A stretch of 9,319 nucleotides of DNA, taken from assembly GCA_040376605.1 (NCBI GenBank), contig JBEIQI010000111.1:1-9319 (forward strand), read 5' to 3'. This document shows positions 1 through 5,663 of the stretch, in pieces; positions within the stretch are counted from its first letter, which is position 1, and every line of letters begins with the position of its first letter. Below the pieces are notes generated by a model. It made no database searches, was not told where the DNA came from, and was given only the letters and a program-made list of their open reading frames with translations. Source of the DNA: JANWKQ01 sp040376605. GTDB taxonomy: Bacteria; Bacteroidota; Bacteroidia; CAIKAF01. The translations under genes were made by a program, and so were the position numbers.

Positions 1-1010
1 ATTCCCATATGATTCCCACATCATTTTCCTATCAGGAAATTGAACGGAGCGGAAACGCCATGACAATTAATTATGATCAAAGCGATGAACTTATTTTTGG
101 ATTAAACTATAAACGAGCTTTATTTCCTATCCATAAAGGTTATGATGTTATAGCTGGGCAAAACTTGGTTTACGCCATGTATACCTTAGACTCATTAATT
201 AAATCCGACAATTCTTATCAAGTATCATTTTCAAATATAAGTGGAGTGGTCTTAGATAGTATGGATTTACAGTTATCCCATGTGAATCATAGCTTGGCCA
301 ACGATACCATCATCCTTACCCTTTTAAGCTTGGATACAGTTAATTTCCCTAACGGATCCGTATTATTAACCGATACCCTCGTAATTAATGTCCCTTTATC
401 TCCTGGTAATAATTTAGCCAATACTACCAGTCTTCGCTGGAAACCAAACTATATCATGGACAATCAGCCAATTGGGCTCAAGTTCGAGTTTTTTGGCTCA
501 TTGCAGGATACCTTGGCCCTGATGTCTGGATTTGGAATTTATCCTGCCCCTAATACATGTACCGATTCTAGTTGGGATAAGGCTAGGAAATCTATTTATT
601 ACCCAAATAGTTATGGTTATTGGAGTAATTTTAACTTGATTCTGCCAACTAATACCCAAGGCGATCTTTTTTATGATTGTAATGGGAATATTCTAAAAGA
701 TACTTCTGATAGTGAAAGTTATATCCAAAATTGGTCCATCACCTCTTATATCAGTGCCCCTGAAATTGGGTGGAAGGATGAAGAGCTCAATCATTTAACA
801 ATTTACCCCAACCCTGTCAGCAATATAATGTACGTAAAAGGCGTTGATATGGCGGATAGAGTGCATGTTTACGACTGTTCTGGGGCATGTATCAAAACCT
901 TTAATTATACATCTTATTTAGATGTAACTGACCTTAATAATGGAATCTATATCTTTGCAATTGAATATGAGAAAAGAACAGTTCATAAAAAAGTGGTTAT
1001 ACAGCATTAG
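1..1010 (+). CDS. T9SS type A sorting-domain protein, 5' end outside the window
   Basis: This is the C-terminal part of a secreted or surface protein of unknown specific function. The reading frame is already open at the first complete codon (position 3) and the first ATG (position 9) is not followed by a signal peptide, so the true start almost certainly lies upstream of the window. Counting from that ATG, about 255 residues are rich in Asn, Ser, Thr and Asp with alternating hydrophobic positions, as in a beta-sandwich. A typical T9SS C-terminal sorting domain follows (about residues 262-333): YPNP at 266-269, a VHVYD strand, a LNNGIYIF strand and a basic end (KKVVIQH). In this family that domain directs export through the type IX system and is normally removed at the surface. 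The last 44 bases overlap the next gene, also T9SS cargo, so the two are probably co-transcribed. The stop is TAG. The sorting domain is certain; the cargo role is not. Confidence 0.85.
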   Translation, partial: SHMIPTSFSYQEIERSGNAMTINYDQSDELIFGLNYKRALFPIHKGYDVIAGQNLVYAMYTLDSLIKSDNSYQVSFSNISGVVLDSMDLQLSHVNHSLANDTIILTLLSLDTVNFPNGSVLLTDTLVINVPLSPGNNLANTTSLRWKPNYIMDNQPIGLKFEFFGSLQDTLALMSGFGIYPAPNTCTDSSWDKARKSIYYPNSYGYWSNFNLILPTNTQGDLFYDCNGNILKDTSDSESYIQNWSITSYISAPEIGWKDEELNHLTIYPNPVSNIMYVKGVDMADRVHVYDCSGACIKTFNYTSYLDVTDLNNGIYIFAIEYEKRTVHKKVVIQH

Positions 1011-1974
1011 TTTTGTACTTGGCATTAGTTTAATAACTACTACTTATGCGCAAAAGGAATTTGTGGAAACAGGTATTCAGGGTCATAGAAATATAGATCT
1101 TACTCGTGCCATTACGGATACCCTAGATCAGCATTTTGATTCTGCTACCGTTACCCTTTATGGTTCTCCAAATGGGGGGTTTGTAGGTGGAAATACAGGT
1201 TATGGTGAAATTGCCAAGGCTCAGGAATTTGATGTTGATACAACTTCTTATTTTGTCAATGGCTTCATTTACTGGTTTGGCTACAAAGAACATCAATCGC
1301 TGGCTTCTGATAGTTCAAGGTTAATGCTTCGATTTTGGAATAATAACCAATCTGCTATTATTGGAAGTTTTACTAGGCTTATTCCTTACACTGTTTTTGA
1401 TTCAACCGAATTATATATTCAGGATATAAACGCAGATACGCTGTTTGCTGGTGGTGTAAATGTTTGGAATCTTGCTGTACCTAAATCAGTAAGTGCCAAT
1501 TATTCGGTTGGGTTTACGATGGAAGATTTGCATTACAAGGATACCGTTTCACTTATGATGAGTTCTGATGGGGATGCTCCTATATCTTATATGAGCTGGG
1601 AAAAATGGAATGGGTCTTGGGATCTGATTTTAAACACCTGGAGTTTGGATATTGATTTTGCCATTTTTCCGCTGGTTGATTTAAGTACAGCCTCGATGGA
1701 AGACGACCTGTTTATACAAGGTTTAAAATATTCATTATATCCAAACCCGGCAAGCGATTGGATGAATATTGAGATGGAAGTGGAGATGGATGACGAATAT
1801 TTGGTTACTATTCATGATTTAACGGGAAGACTTATTAAAACCCAAAATTTAGGATACCTATTTCAAGGTAGGGTTTCCACTTCTATTGAAGTTTTCGAAT
1901 TATCCACTGGAAATTATATTCTTACAATTACAAACGGAAAGAGTGGACTAAGTAAGAAGTTTATTAAGAATTAA
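967..1974 (+). CDS. T9SS type A sorting-domain secreted protein
   Basis: This encodes a 335-residue exported protein of unknown specific function. I place the start at ATG 967 rather than the in-frame ATG at 940, because 967 gives a classic signal peptide: a basic MRKEQFIKKW head, a hydrophobic core around SFVLGISLI and a TTTYA-Q cleavage site near residue 28. The mature part (about 29-250) has many aromatic, Ser and Asp residues and alternating strands, including a Trp-rich stretch (SWEKWNGSWD), compatible with a beta-sandwich; I recognise no catalytic motif. The C-terminus is a T9SS sorting domain with YPNP at 258-261, a VTIHDLTGR strand, LSTGNYILTI and a basic KKFIKN end. The gene overlaps its T9SS-cargo neighbour by 44 nt in another frame and has no Shine-Dalgarno sequence, so translation may be coupled. 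The two proteins share an architecture (beta-rich body, linker, sorting domain) but I see no clear body similarity. Confidence 0.85.
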   Translation: MRKEQFIKKWLYSISFVLGISLITTTYAQKEFVETGIQGHRNIDLTRAITDTLDQHFDSATVTLYGSPNGGFVGGNTGYGEIAKAQEFDVDTTSYFVNGFIYWFGYKEHQSLASDSSRLMLRFWNNNQSAIIGSFTRLIPYTVFDSTELYIQDINADTLFAGGVNVWNLAVPKSVSANYSVGFTMEDLHYKDTVSLMMSSDGDAPISYMSWEKWNGSWDLILNTWSLDIDFAIFPLVDLSTASMEDDLFIQGLKYSLYPNPASDWMNIEMEVEMDDEYLVTIHDLTGRLIKTQNLGYLFQGRVSTSIEVFELSTGNYILTITNGKSGLSKKFIKN

Positions 1975-2049
1975 GTCGTTTTTTTAGATCGATTCCGGGA
2001 TACGTATAACCCTGTCGAATTGATAAAGTAGAAGGCCCTAAAATTATTT

Positions 2050-2505
2050 CTAATCTCGATACATTACCTTTTTTACTGCTTTAATGACTCTTTCTGCATT
2101 TGGTAAAAATTCAGCCAGAAGGGTTGGTGAATAGGCTGAAGGTGTATCTGCTGTATTTACCCTTAGAACAGGCGCATCCAAATAATCAAATGCTTCGCGT
2201 TGTACTTTAAACGCCACCTCAGTAGAAATGTTTCCTAATGGCCAGGCTTCTTCAACACAAACCAAACGATTTGTTTTCTTAACCGATTGAATAATGGTAT
2301 CGTAATCAATAGGTCGAACAGTGCGTAAATCTATTAGTTCAACAGAGATCCCTTCCTTTTCTAATTCCATTGCGGCAGCCATAGCTACCTTGGTTATCTT
2401 CCCAAAAGTTACAATGGTAACATCAGTACCCTCTTTTATAACTTTGGCTAATCCAAGTGGAATTAAATATTCTTCTTCAGGAACCTCTCCTTTATCGCCA
2501 TACAT
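2050..2505 (-). CDS. pdhB: PdhB C-terminal part (transketolase C-terminal domain), downstream of the amber codon
   Basis: This 151-residue segment is in the same frame as the N-terminal part and starts at an ATG nine bases after the TAG. It begins MYGDKGEVPEEEY, which in intact homologues is an internal linker, then carries the whole transketolase C-terminal domain: GTDVTIVTFGK, DLRTVRPID, VEEAWP, and the TADTPSAYSPTLLAEFLPN helix near the end. In E1 beta this domain mediates dimer packing and docking to E2. It has no disruptive change, so it was under selection until very recently or still is. As a separate gene it could be made only by reinitiation at the Met codon; AGGA lies five bases before that codon. 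Its stop is TAG. Confidence 0.7.
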   Translation of the reverse strand: MYGDKGEVPEEEYLIPLGLAKVIKEGTDVTIVTFGKITKVAMAAAMELEKEGISVELIDLRTVRPIDYDTIIQSVKKTNRLVCVEEAWPLGNISTEVAFKVQREAFDYLDAPVLRVNTADTPSAYSPTLLAEFLPNAERVIKAVKKVMYRD

Positions 2506-2514
2506 TTGTTCCTA
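2503..2514 (-). promoter_or_regulatory. amber stop / possible reinitiation site inside pdhB
   Basis: On the minus strand the bases read TAGGAACAAATG: a stop codon, two codons (Glu, Gln), then an in-frame ATG. TAG plus the following GA makes AGGA, a weak Shine-Dalgarno-like sequence with five bases (ACAAA counted to the A of ATG gives ACAA plus start) of usual short spacing. Without the TAG, for example with TCG, the AGGA would not exist. This would suit termination-reinitiation, although Bacteroidota rely little on Shine-Dalgarno pairing. Whether it is used is inference. Confidence 0.35.
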
Positions 2515-3030
2515 TTCCATAAAAATAACCGGATCATTATCACGGATCGCTGTTTTTAATAATCCTTTTGCATCATATGGATTAGAAGGTACTACCACTT
2601 TTAACCCGGGACAATTAGCAAACCAATTATCAAACGCTTGTGAATGTGTTGCTGCAAGTTGTCCGGCAGAAGCTGTGGGCCCCCGAAATACAATGGGAAT
2701 ATTTATCTGTCCACCGCTCATTTGATACATCTTAGCAGCGTTATTAATGATTTGATCGATCCCAACCAAAGCAAAATTAAAAGTCATAAATTCTACAATC
2801 GGACGAAGGCCATTCATGGCAGCTCCTACACTAATACCCGCAAAACCAAGTTCAGAAATAGGAGTATCAATGATTCTTTTTGGACCAAATTCGGCTAGCA
2901 TACCTTGACTCACCTTATAGGCTCCATCATATTCAGCCACTTCTTCTCCCATTAAATAAATGGTTTCATCTAAACGCATTTCCTCTTGTAGGGCCTCCCT
3001 AAGGGCTTCACGAAATTGAATTTCTCTCAT
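2512..3030 (-). CDS. pdhB: PdhB N-terminal part (pyrimidine-binding domain), ends at the amber codon
   Basis: If the amber codon terminates translation, the product is 172 residues starting MREIQFREALREAL, the usual start of E1 beta. It covers nearly all of the transketolase-type pyrimidine-binding domain (about residues 4-172): the GEEVAEYDGAYKVS segment, catalytic Glu60, the GPTASAGQLAATHSQ loop and PGLKVVVPS, ending at DPVIFME. In the E1 heterotetramer this domain supplies half of the ThDP site and contacts E1 alpha. Alone it lacks the C-terminal domain needed for normal subunit packing and E2 binding, so a free fragment is not expected to be active unless the second half is also made. The ATG start has a promoter-like motif 20 bases upstream. 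Confidence 0.75.
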   Translation of the reverse strand: MREIQFREALREALQEEMRLDETIYLMGEEVAEYDGAYKVSQGMLAEFGPKRIIDTPISELGFAGISVGAAMNGLRPIVEFMTFNFALVGIDQIINNAAKMYQMSGGQINIPIVFRGPTASAGQLAATHSQAFDNWFANCPGLKVVVPSNPYDAKGLLKTAIRDNDPVIFME

Positions 3031-3049
3031 ATCAAATCTTAAAGAAGTT

Positions 3050-3077
3050 CAAAAGTAATCATTATAGCGAAAAACAA
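3050..3077 (-). promoter_or_regulatory. putative pdhB promoter (Bacteroidota type)
   Basis: On the minus strand TTG (3077-3075) is followed after 17 bases by TACTTTTG (3057-3050), an exact match to the Bacteroidota -7 element TAnnTTTG with spacing inside the TTG-N17-23 range reported for flavobacteria. Transcription would begin a few bases downstream, giving a leader of roughly 15 bases before the ATG at 3030. No transcript evidence is available here. Confidence 0.55.
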
Positions 3078-3122
3078 TAGGACATGTAGGTTGTTTTATA
3101 ACTATCCGATTAGGATTATTTT

Positions 3123-3130
3123 TAACTTTG
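3123..3130 (+). promoter_or_regulatory. putative etfBA promoter -7 element
   Basis: TAACTTTG matches TAnnTTTG exactly and lies 39 bases before the etfB ATG at 3169, predicting a leader of about 30 bases. The -33 element is weak: the nearest TTG (3091-3093) is 29 bases away, longer than the usual 17-23. It lies back to back with the pdhB promoter in a 138-base divergent gap. Confidence 0.45.
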
Positions 3131-3168
3131 CCCAAGTTTAACATTTCATATAATATAAAGTATTGATT

Positions 3169-3909
3169 ATGAATATTTTAGTTTGCATAAGTAAAGTTCC
3201 AGATACTACCTCTAAAGTTGCCTTTACCGATGGTAGCAGTAAGTTTGACACCAATGGTGTTCAGTGGATTGTTAATCCATCAGACGAATGGTATGCCTTA
3301 GTAAGGGCCTTGGAATTAAAAGAAGCTGGAGGGGGTAATGTTACTATTATTACTGTAGGGCCTGCAGAAGATGATGCTGTTATTAGAAAGGCATTAGCAA
3401 TTGGTGCCGATGACGCCGTAAGGGTAAATTCAGAAGCAAAGGATTCCTTTTTTGTTGCAGCTCAAATCGCAGAGTTTGCAAAAACAAAATCATTTGATTT
3501 AATAATTACCGGAAACCAAACCATTGATTATAACAATGCGGAAGTTGGCGGTATGATTGCAGAATTGATGGGTTGGGATTATGTTACTCCATGTAATAAG
3601 TTGGATGTTGCTGGCAATGTTTGCAAAATGGAAAGTGAAGTTGGAGGTGCGACAAGGGTTTTAGAAGCTTCTACACCTTTAGTAATTTCTGCTTCTAAGG
3701 GGATGTCTGAACCCCGAATTCCTAATATGAGAGGAATTATGGCAGCCAGAACTAAACCTATTACGGTTATTGAGCCATCATCTATAGCACCACAAGTGAA
3801 AATAAATATTTTCGACTTACCTCCGGCCAAAGCTGGAGTTAAAATGATTGATCCTGAAAATATGGATGAATTGGTTCAACTCTTACACAGCGAAGCCAAA
3901 GTAATTTAA
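3169..3909 (+). CDS. etfB: electron transfer flavoprotein subunit beta (FixA/EtfB)
   Basis: EtfB is the small subunit of the ETF heterodimer, a soluble FAD/AMP protein that takes electrons from acyl-CoA and other flavin dehydrogenases and hands them to a membrane ETF:quinone oxidoreductase. The 246-residue product has normal length and starts MNILVCISKVPDTTSKV as in Bacteroidota homologues. A TTG two codons upstream is also in frame, but ATG 3169 fits the family start. Visible family features are VGPAEDDAVIRKALAIGADDA (64-83, in the AMP-binding fold), GNQTIDYNNAEVGG (115-128, nucleotide-binding loop) and the KGMSEPRIPNMRGIMAARTK signature region (178-196). It is followed by etfA after 31 bases with no terminator, so they form an operon. 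The gene is divergent from pdhB. Identification is secure; whether this ETF serves fatty-acid or branched-chain oxidation cannot be told here. Confidence 0.96.
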   Translation: MNILVCISKVPDTTSKVAFTDGSSKFDTNGVQWIVNPSDEWYALVRALELKEAGGGNVTIITVGPAEDDAVIRKALAIGADDAVRVNSEAKDSFFVAAQIAEFAKTKSFDLIITGNQTIDYNNAEVGGMIAELMGWDYVTPCNKLDVAGNVCKMESEVGGATRVLEASTPLVISASKGMSEPRIPNMRGIMAARTKPITVIEPSSIAPQVKINIFDLPPAKAGVKMIDPENMDELVQLLHSEAKVI

Positions 3910-3940
3910 TGAATAATTGTAGAATAAAAATCTTAAAAAT

Positions 3941-4912
3941 ATGTCGGTTTTAGTTTTTGTTGAAGCAGCCAGTGGCAAAATAAAAAAAGCAGGTTTTGAA
4001 GGTGTTAGTTATGCTAAAAACACTGCTGATCAATTAAACAGCACGGTAACTGCGGTGGTATTTGGAAATGCAGATGGTGCAGAAGTTGCATCATTAGGAA
4101 CGTATGGAGCAACTAAAGTACTTCATGCAAAAGGAGATGTATTTACTAACCTGGATGCAACAGCCTTTACTGCGGCCGTTGCGGCAGCAGCAGAAAAGGA
4201 ATCTGCGGATGTGATTATTTTTCCATTTGATAATGCAGGTAAAGCCATTGCACCTAGACTTTCTGCAAAATTGCAGGCGGGTTTAGTAAGTGGAGCTTTA
4301 ACTTATCCAACTATTTCAGGAGGTTTTAAGGTGAAGAAAAATGTATTCTCTGGTAAAGCGATTGCCGAGGTGGAGATTACCACAGCCAAAAAAATTATTG
4401 CATTTACACCCAATTCAGTTGGAGCTCATCAATCTGGAGGATCAGCAGCAGTGGAAGATTTTAATCCATCTGTCAACGCTTCAAAAATTAAATTATTAGA
4501 AGTGAAAAAGCAGGAAGGGGATATTCCATTGCCTGAAGCAGAATTGGTGGTATCAGCAGGAAGAGGATTAAAAGGCCCTGAAAATTGGGGATCTGTTGAA
4601 GAATTGGCTAAAATTTTGGGTGCTGCAACCGCATGTTCTCGTCCGGTAGCCGATGCGCATTGGAGACCGCATCATGAGCATGTTGGGCAAACGGGTATTG
4701 CTATCCGACCGAACTTATATATTGCTATTGGAATTTCCGGTGCCATTCAGCATTTGGCTGGGGTTAACCAAAGTAAAGTAATTGTGGTAATTAATAATGA
4801 TGCTGAAGCGCCATTCTTTAAAGCCGCCGATTATGGAGTGCTTGGAGATGCTTTTCAGGTTTTACCAAAACTGGTAGAGGCTGTTAAAAAGTTCAAGGCT
4901 TCTCAAAATTAA
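3941..4912 (+). CDS. etfA: electron transfer flavoprotein subunit alpha (FixB/EtfA)
   Basis: EtfA is the FAD-binding large subunit that pairs with the EtfB encoded just upstream. The 323-residue product is full length. The N-terminal domain (about 1-185) has the ETF alpha/beta fold starting MSVLVFVEA. The C-terminal FAD domain (about 200-320) shows the family motifs in order: GRGLK (207-211), CSRP (232-235), WRPHHEHVGQTG (241-252), YIAIGISGAIQHLAG (260-274) and the closing DYGVLGD (297-303). VGQTG and GISGAIQH line the FAD in known ETFs. WRPHHEHVGQTG is the bacterial version of this loop rather than the mitochondrial one. The start is ATG 3941, 31 bases after the etfB stop, with no Shine-Dalgarno sequence. 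A hairpin with a T tract follows the stop by 10 bases and probably ends most transcripts. Confidence 0.96.
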   Translation: MSVLVFVEAASGKIKKAGFEGVSYAKNTADQLNSTVTAVVFGNADGAEVASLGTYGATKVLHAKGDVFTNLDATAFTAAVAAAAEKESADVIIFPFDNAGKAIAPRLSAKLQAGLVSGALTYPTISGGFKVKKNVFSGKAIAEVEITTAKKIIAFTPNSVGAHQSGGSAAVEDFNPSVNASKIKLLEVKKQEGDIPLPEAELVVSAGRGLKGPENWGSVEELAKILGAATACSRPVADAHWRPHHEHVGQTGIAIRPNLYIAIGISGAIQHLAGVNQSKVIVVINNDAEAPFFKAADYGVLGDAFQVLPKLVEAVKKFKASQN

Positions 4913-4922
4913 TTTGCAAACT

Positions 4923-4943
4923 AATAGCCGTTTGGCTATTTTT
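4923..4943 (+). terminator. intrinsic terminator after etfA
   Basis: AATAGCC (4923-4929) and GGCTATT (4934-4940) form a perfect 7-bp stem around a GTTT loop, running into a T tract (4939-4943). It begins 10 bases after the etfA stop. The next gene starts only 26 bases after the T tract, and I find no TAnnTTTG element between them, so the hairpin may act as a partial terminator inside a longer operon. Confidence 0.7.
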
Positions 4944-4969
4944 ATAGACCCTTAAAATTCACTATCAAA

Positions 4970-5575
4970 GTGTCGCTAAAAAAGATTCTGCTCGAAGTTA
5001 TTGGTTTATCATATAGCCAAACCCAAACAGGTGCTTATGCACTGGTTTTAGGCGAGTCGGACGGAAACAGAAGGTTACCTATTATTATTGGAGGGTTTGA
5101 AGCTCAGGCAATTGCAATTGAGTTGGAAAAAATGGCTCCAAGCCGACCTTTAACCCATGATCTTTTTAAAAAGTTTGCCGAAGCCTTTAAGATTAATGTA
5201 AAGGAGGTAATTATTTATAATTTATTGGAAGGCATTTTTTACGCAAAACTTATTTGTCAAGATGAAGCTGGAAATGAAGTAGAAATTGACAGCCGGACTT
5301 CTGATGCTATTGCCATAGCAGTGCGATTTAGTTGCCCCGTATTTACCTATGAGTTTATCTTGTCCTCAGCAGGCATTGTTTTGGATGATGAAAACAAATC
5401 AGAAGATGAATTAGAAGAAGTTGAAAAGGGCGAGTCCGTAATATCATCATCATCTGATCTAGGCATAGTTTCTGTTCAAGAATTAGAAACTATGTTAGAA
5501 CAAGCAATCACCGAAGAAGAATATGAAAAGGCTTCAAAGATTCGGGATGAAATTAAGAGAAGAAAATCTCAATAG
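4970..5575 (+). CDS. bifunctional nuclease family protein (DUF151) with C-terminal UVR domain
   Basis: The 201-residue protein has a DUF151/BFN domain at about 1-140: GLSYSQTQTGAYALVLGE (12-29), GNRRLPIIIGGFEAQAIAIE (32-51), RPLTHDLF (59-66), and DSRTSDAIAIAVR (107-119), the family's best conserved block. A plant member was reported to have DNase and RNase activity and a thermophile structure is known; the bacterial role is unsettled. A Glu/Asp/Ser-rich linker (about 140-165) leads to a UVR-type helical hairpin (about 168-200, LEQAITEEEYEKASKIRDEIK), the motif by which UvrB and UvrC contact each other and also found in Clp and McsA proteins. This suggests a protein-interaction tail. The start is GTG 4970; MSLKKILLEV matches family N-termini and no ATG is nearby. 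Its position after etfBA recurs, from memory, in flavobacteria. Nuclease activity is inferred from the family only. Confidence 0.9.
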   Translation: MSLKKILLEVIGLSYSQTQTGAYALVLGESDGNRRLPIIIGGFEAQAIAIELEKMAPSRPLTHDLFKKFAEAFKINVKEVIIYNLLEGIFYAKLICQDEAGNEVEIDSRTSDAIAIAVRFSCPVFTYEFILSSAGIVLDDENKSEDELEEVEKGESVISSSSDLGIVSVQELETMLEQAITEEEYEKASKIRDEIKRRKSQ

Positions 5576-5585
5576 GATTCAATTG

Positions 5586-5610
5586 AATTCCGCATAAGGT
5601 GCGGATTTAT
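5586..5610 (+). terminator. probable terminator after the bifunctional nuclease gene
   Basis: TCCGCA (5589-5594) pairs with TGCGGA (5600-5605) around a TAAGG loop; after one mismatch AA (5586-5587) can pair with TT (5607-5608). A short T-rich tail (TTTATT) follows. The hairpin begins 10 bases after the stop at 5575 and separates this gene from the next operon. The T tract is weak. Confidence 0.55.
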
Positions 5611-5663
5611 TGCATCAACAAAATATTCATATTATTTTCTTAAATTGGCTCTGATTAATTTTT

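Larger units (their letters stand above)
2050..3030 (-). pseudogene. pdhB: pyruvate dehydrogenase E1 component subunit beta, interrupted by an in-frame amber codon
   Basis: Read through, this frame gives a 326-position protein, the usual length of the E1 beta subunit of pyruvate dehydrogenase. With E1 alpha, E1 beta forms the thiamine-diphosphate enzyme that decarboxylates pyruvate and passes the acetyl group to lipoyl-E2, making acetyl-CoA in the cytoplasm. Codon 173 (2514-2512) is TAG. The frame does not shift: it reads VIFME, TAG, EQMYGDKG, where I recall bacteroidotal homologues having Ser, so one change from TCG would explain it. Both sides are intact and well conserved: Glu60 in PISELGFAG, which contacts the ThDP aminopyrimidine in this family, THSQ at 128-131, and DLRTVRPID at 234-242. 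There are no frameshifts and no sign of decay. The normal stop is also TAG. Either the gene was recently inactivated, or it is read through or split, or the base is wrong. E1 alpha, E2 and E3 are not in the window. Confidence 0.85.

Noticed and set aside
1975..2049. Imperfect inverted repeat (TCGA...GGG / CCC...TCGA, 1989-2018) and a T run (1979-1985) between the convergent T9SS gene and pdhB
   Set aside because: The stem has only 4 + 3 pairs around an unequal internal loop and no T tract follows it in either direction, so a terminator call is not supported.
2321..2725. 134-codon open frame on the plus strand, overlapping pdhB
   Set aside because: It lies antisense to strongly conserved pdhB sequence and its Ser/Pro-rich product has no domain; it is a shadow frame.
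2644..2898. 84-codon plus-strand open frame
   Set aside because: Antisense to the N-terminal half of pdhB, with no recognisable protein features.
2050..3030. UAG reassigned to a sense codon in this organism
   Set aside because: TAG is the natural stop of the first T9SS gene (1008-1010), pdhB itself (2050-2052), the nuclease gene (5573-5575) and the secreted-protein gene (8796-8798), and no other conserved gene here has an internal TAG.
2050..3030. Frameshift or insertion as the cause of the pdhB break
   Set aside because: Both halves are in the same frame and the spacing of family residues is unchanged; only one codon differs.
3579..3830. 83-codon minus-strand open frame
   Set aside because: Antisense to conserved etfB; no start context or domain.
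5641..5663. Promoter for the nucleotidyltransferase operon (TAAATTGG or TTAATTTTTG)
   Set aside because: Each departs from TAnnTTTG by a base or by spacing, the second touches the GTG start, and neither has a well-placed TTG.
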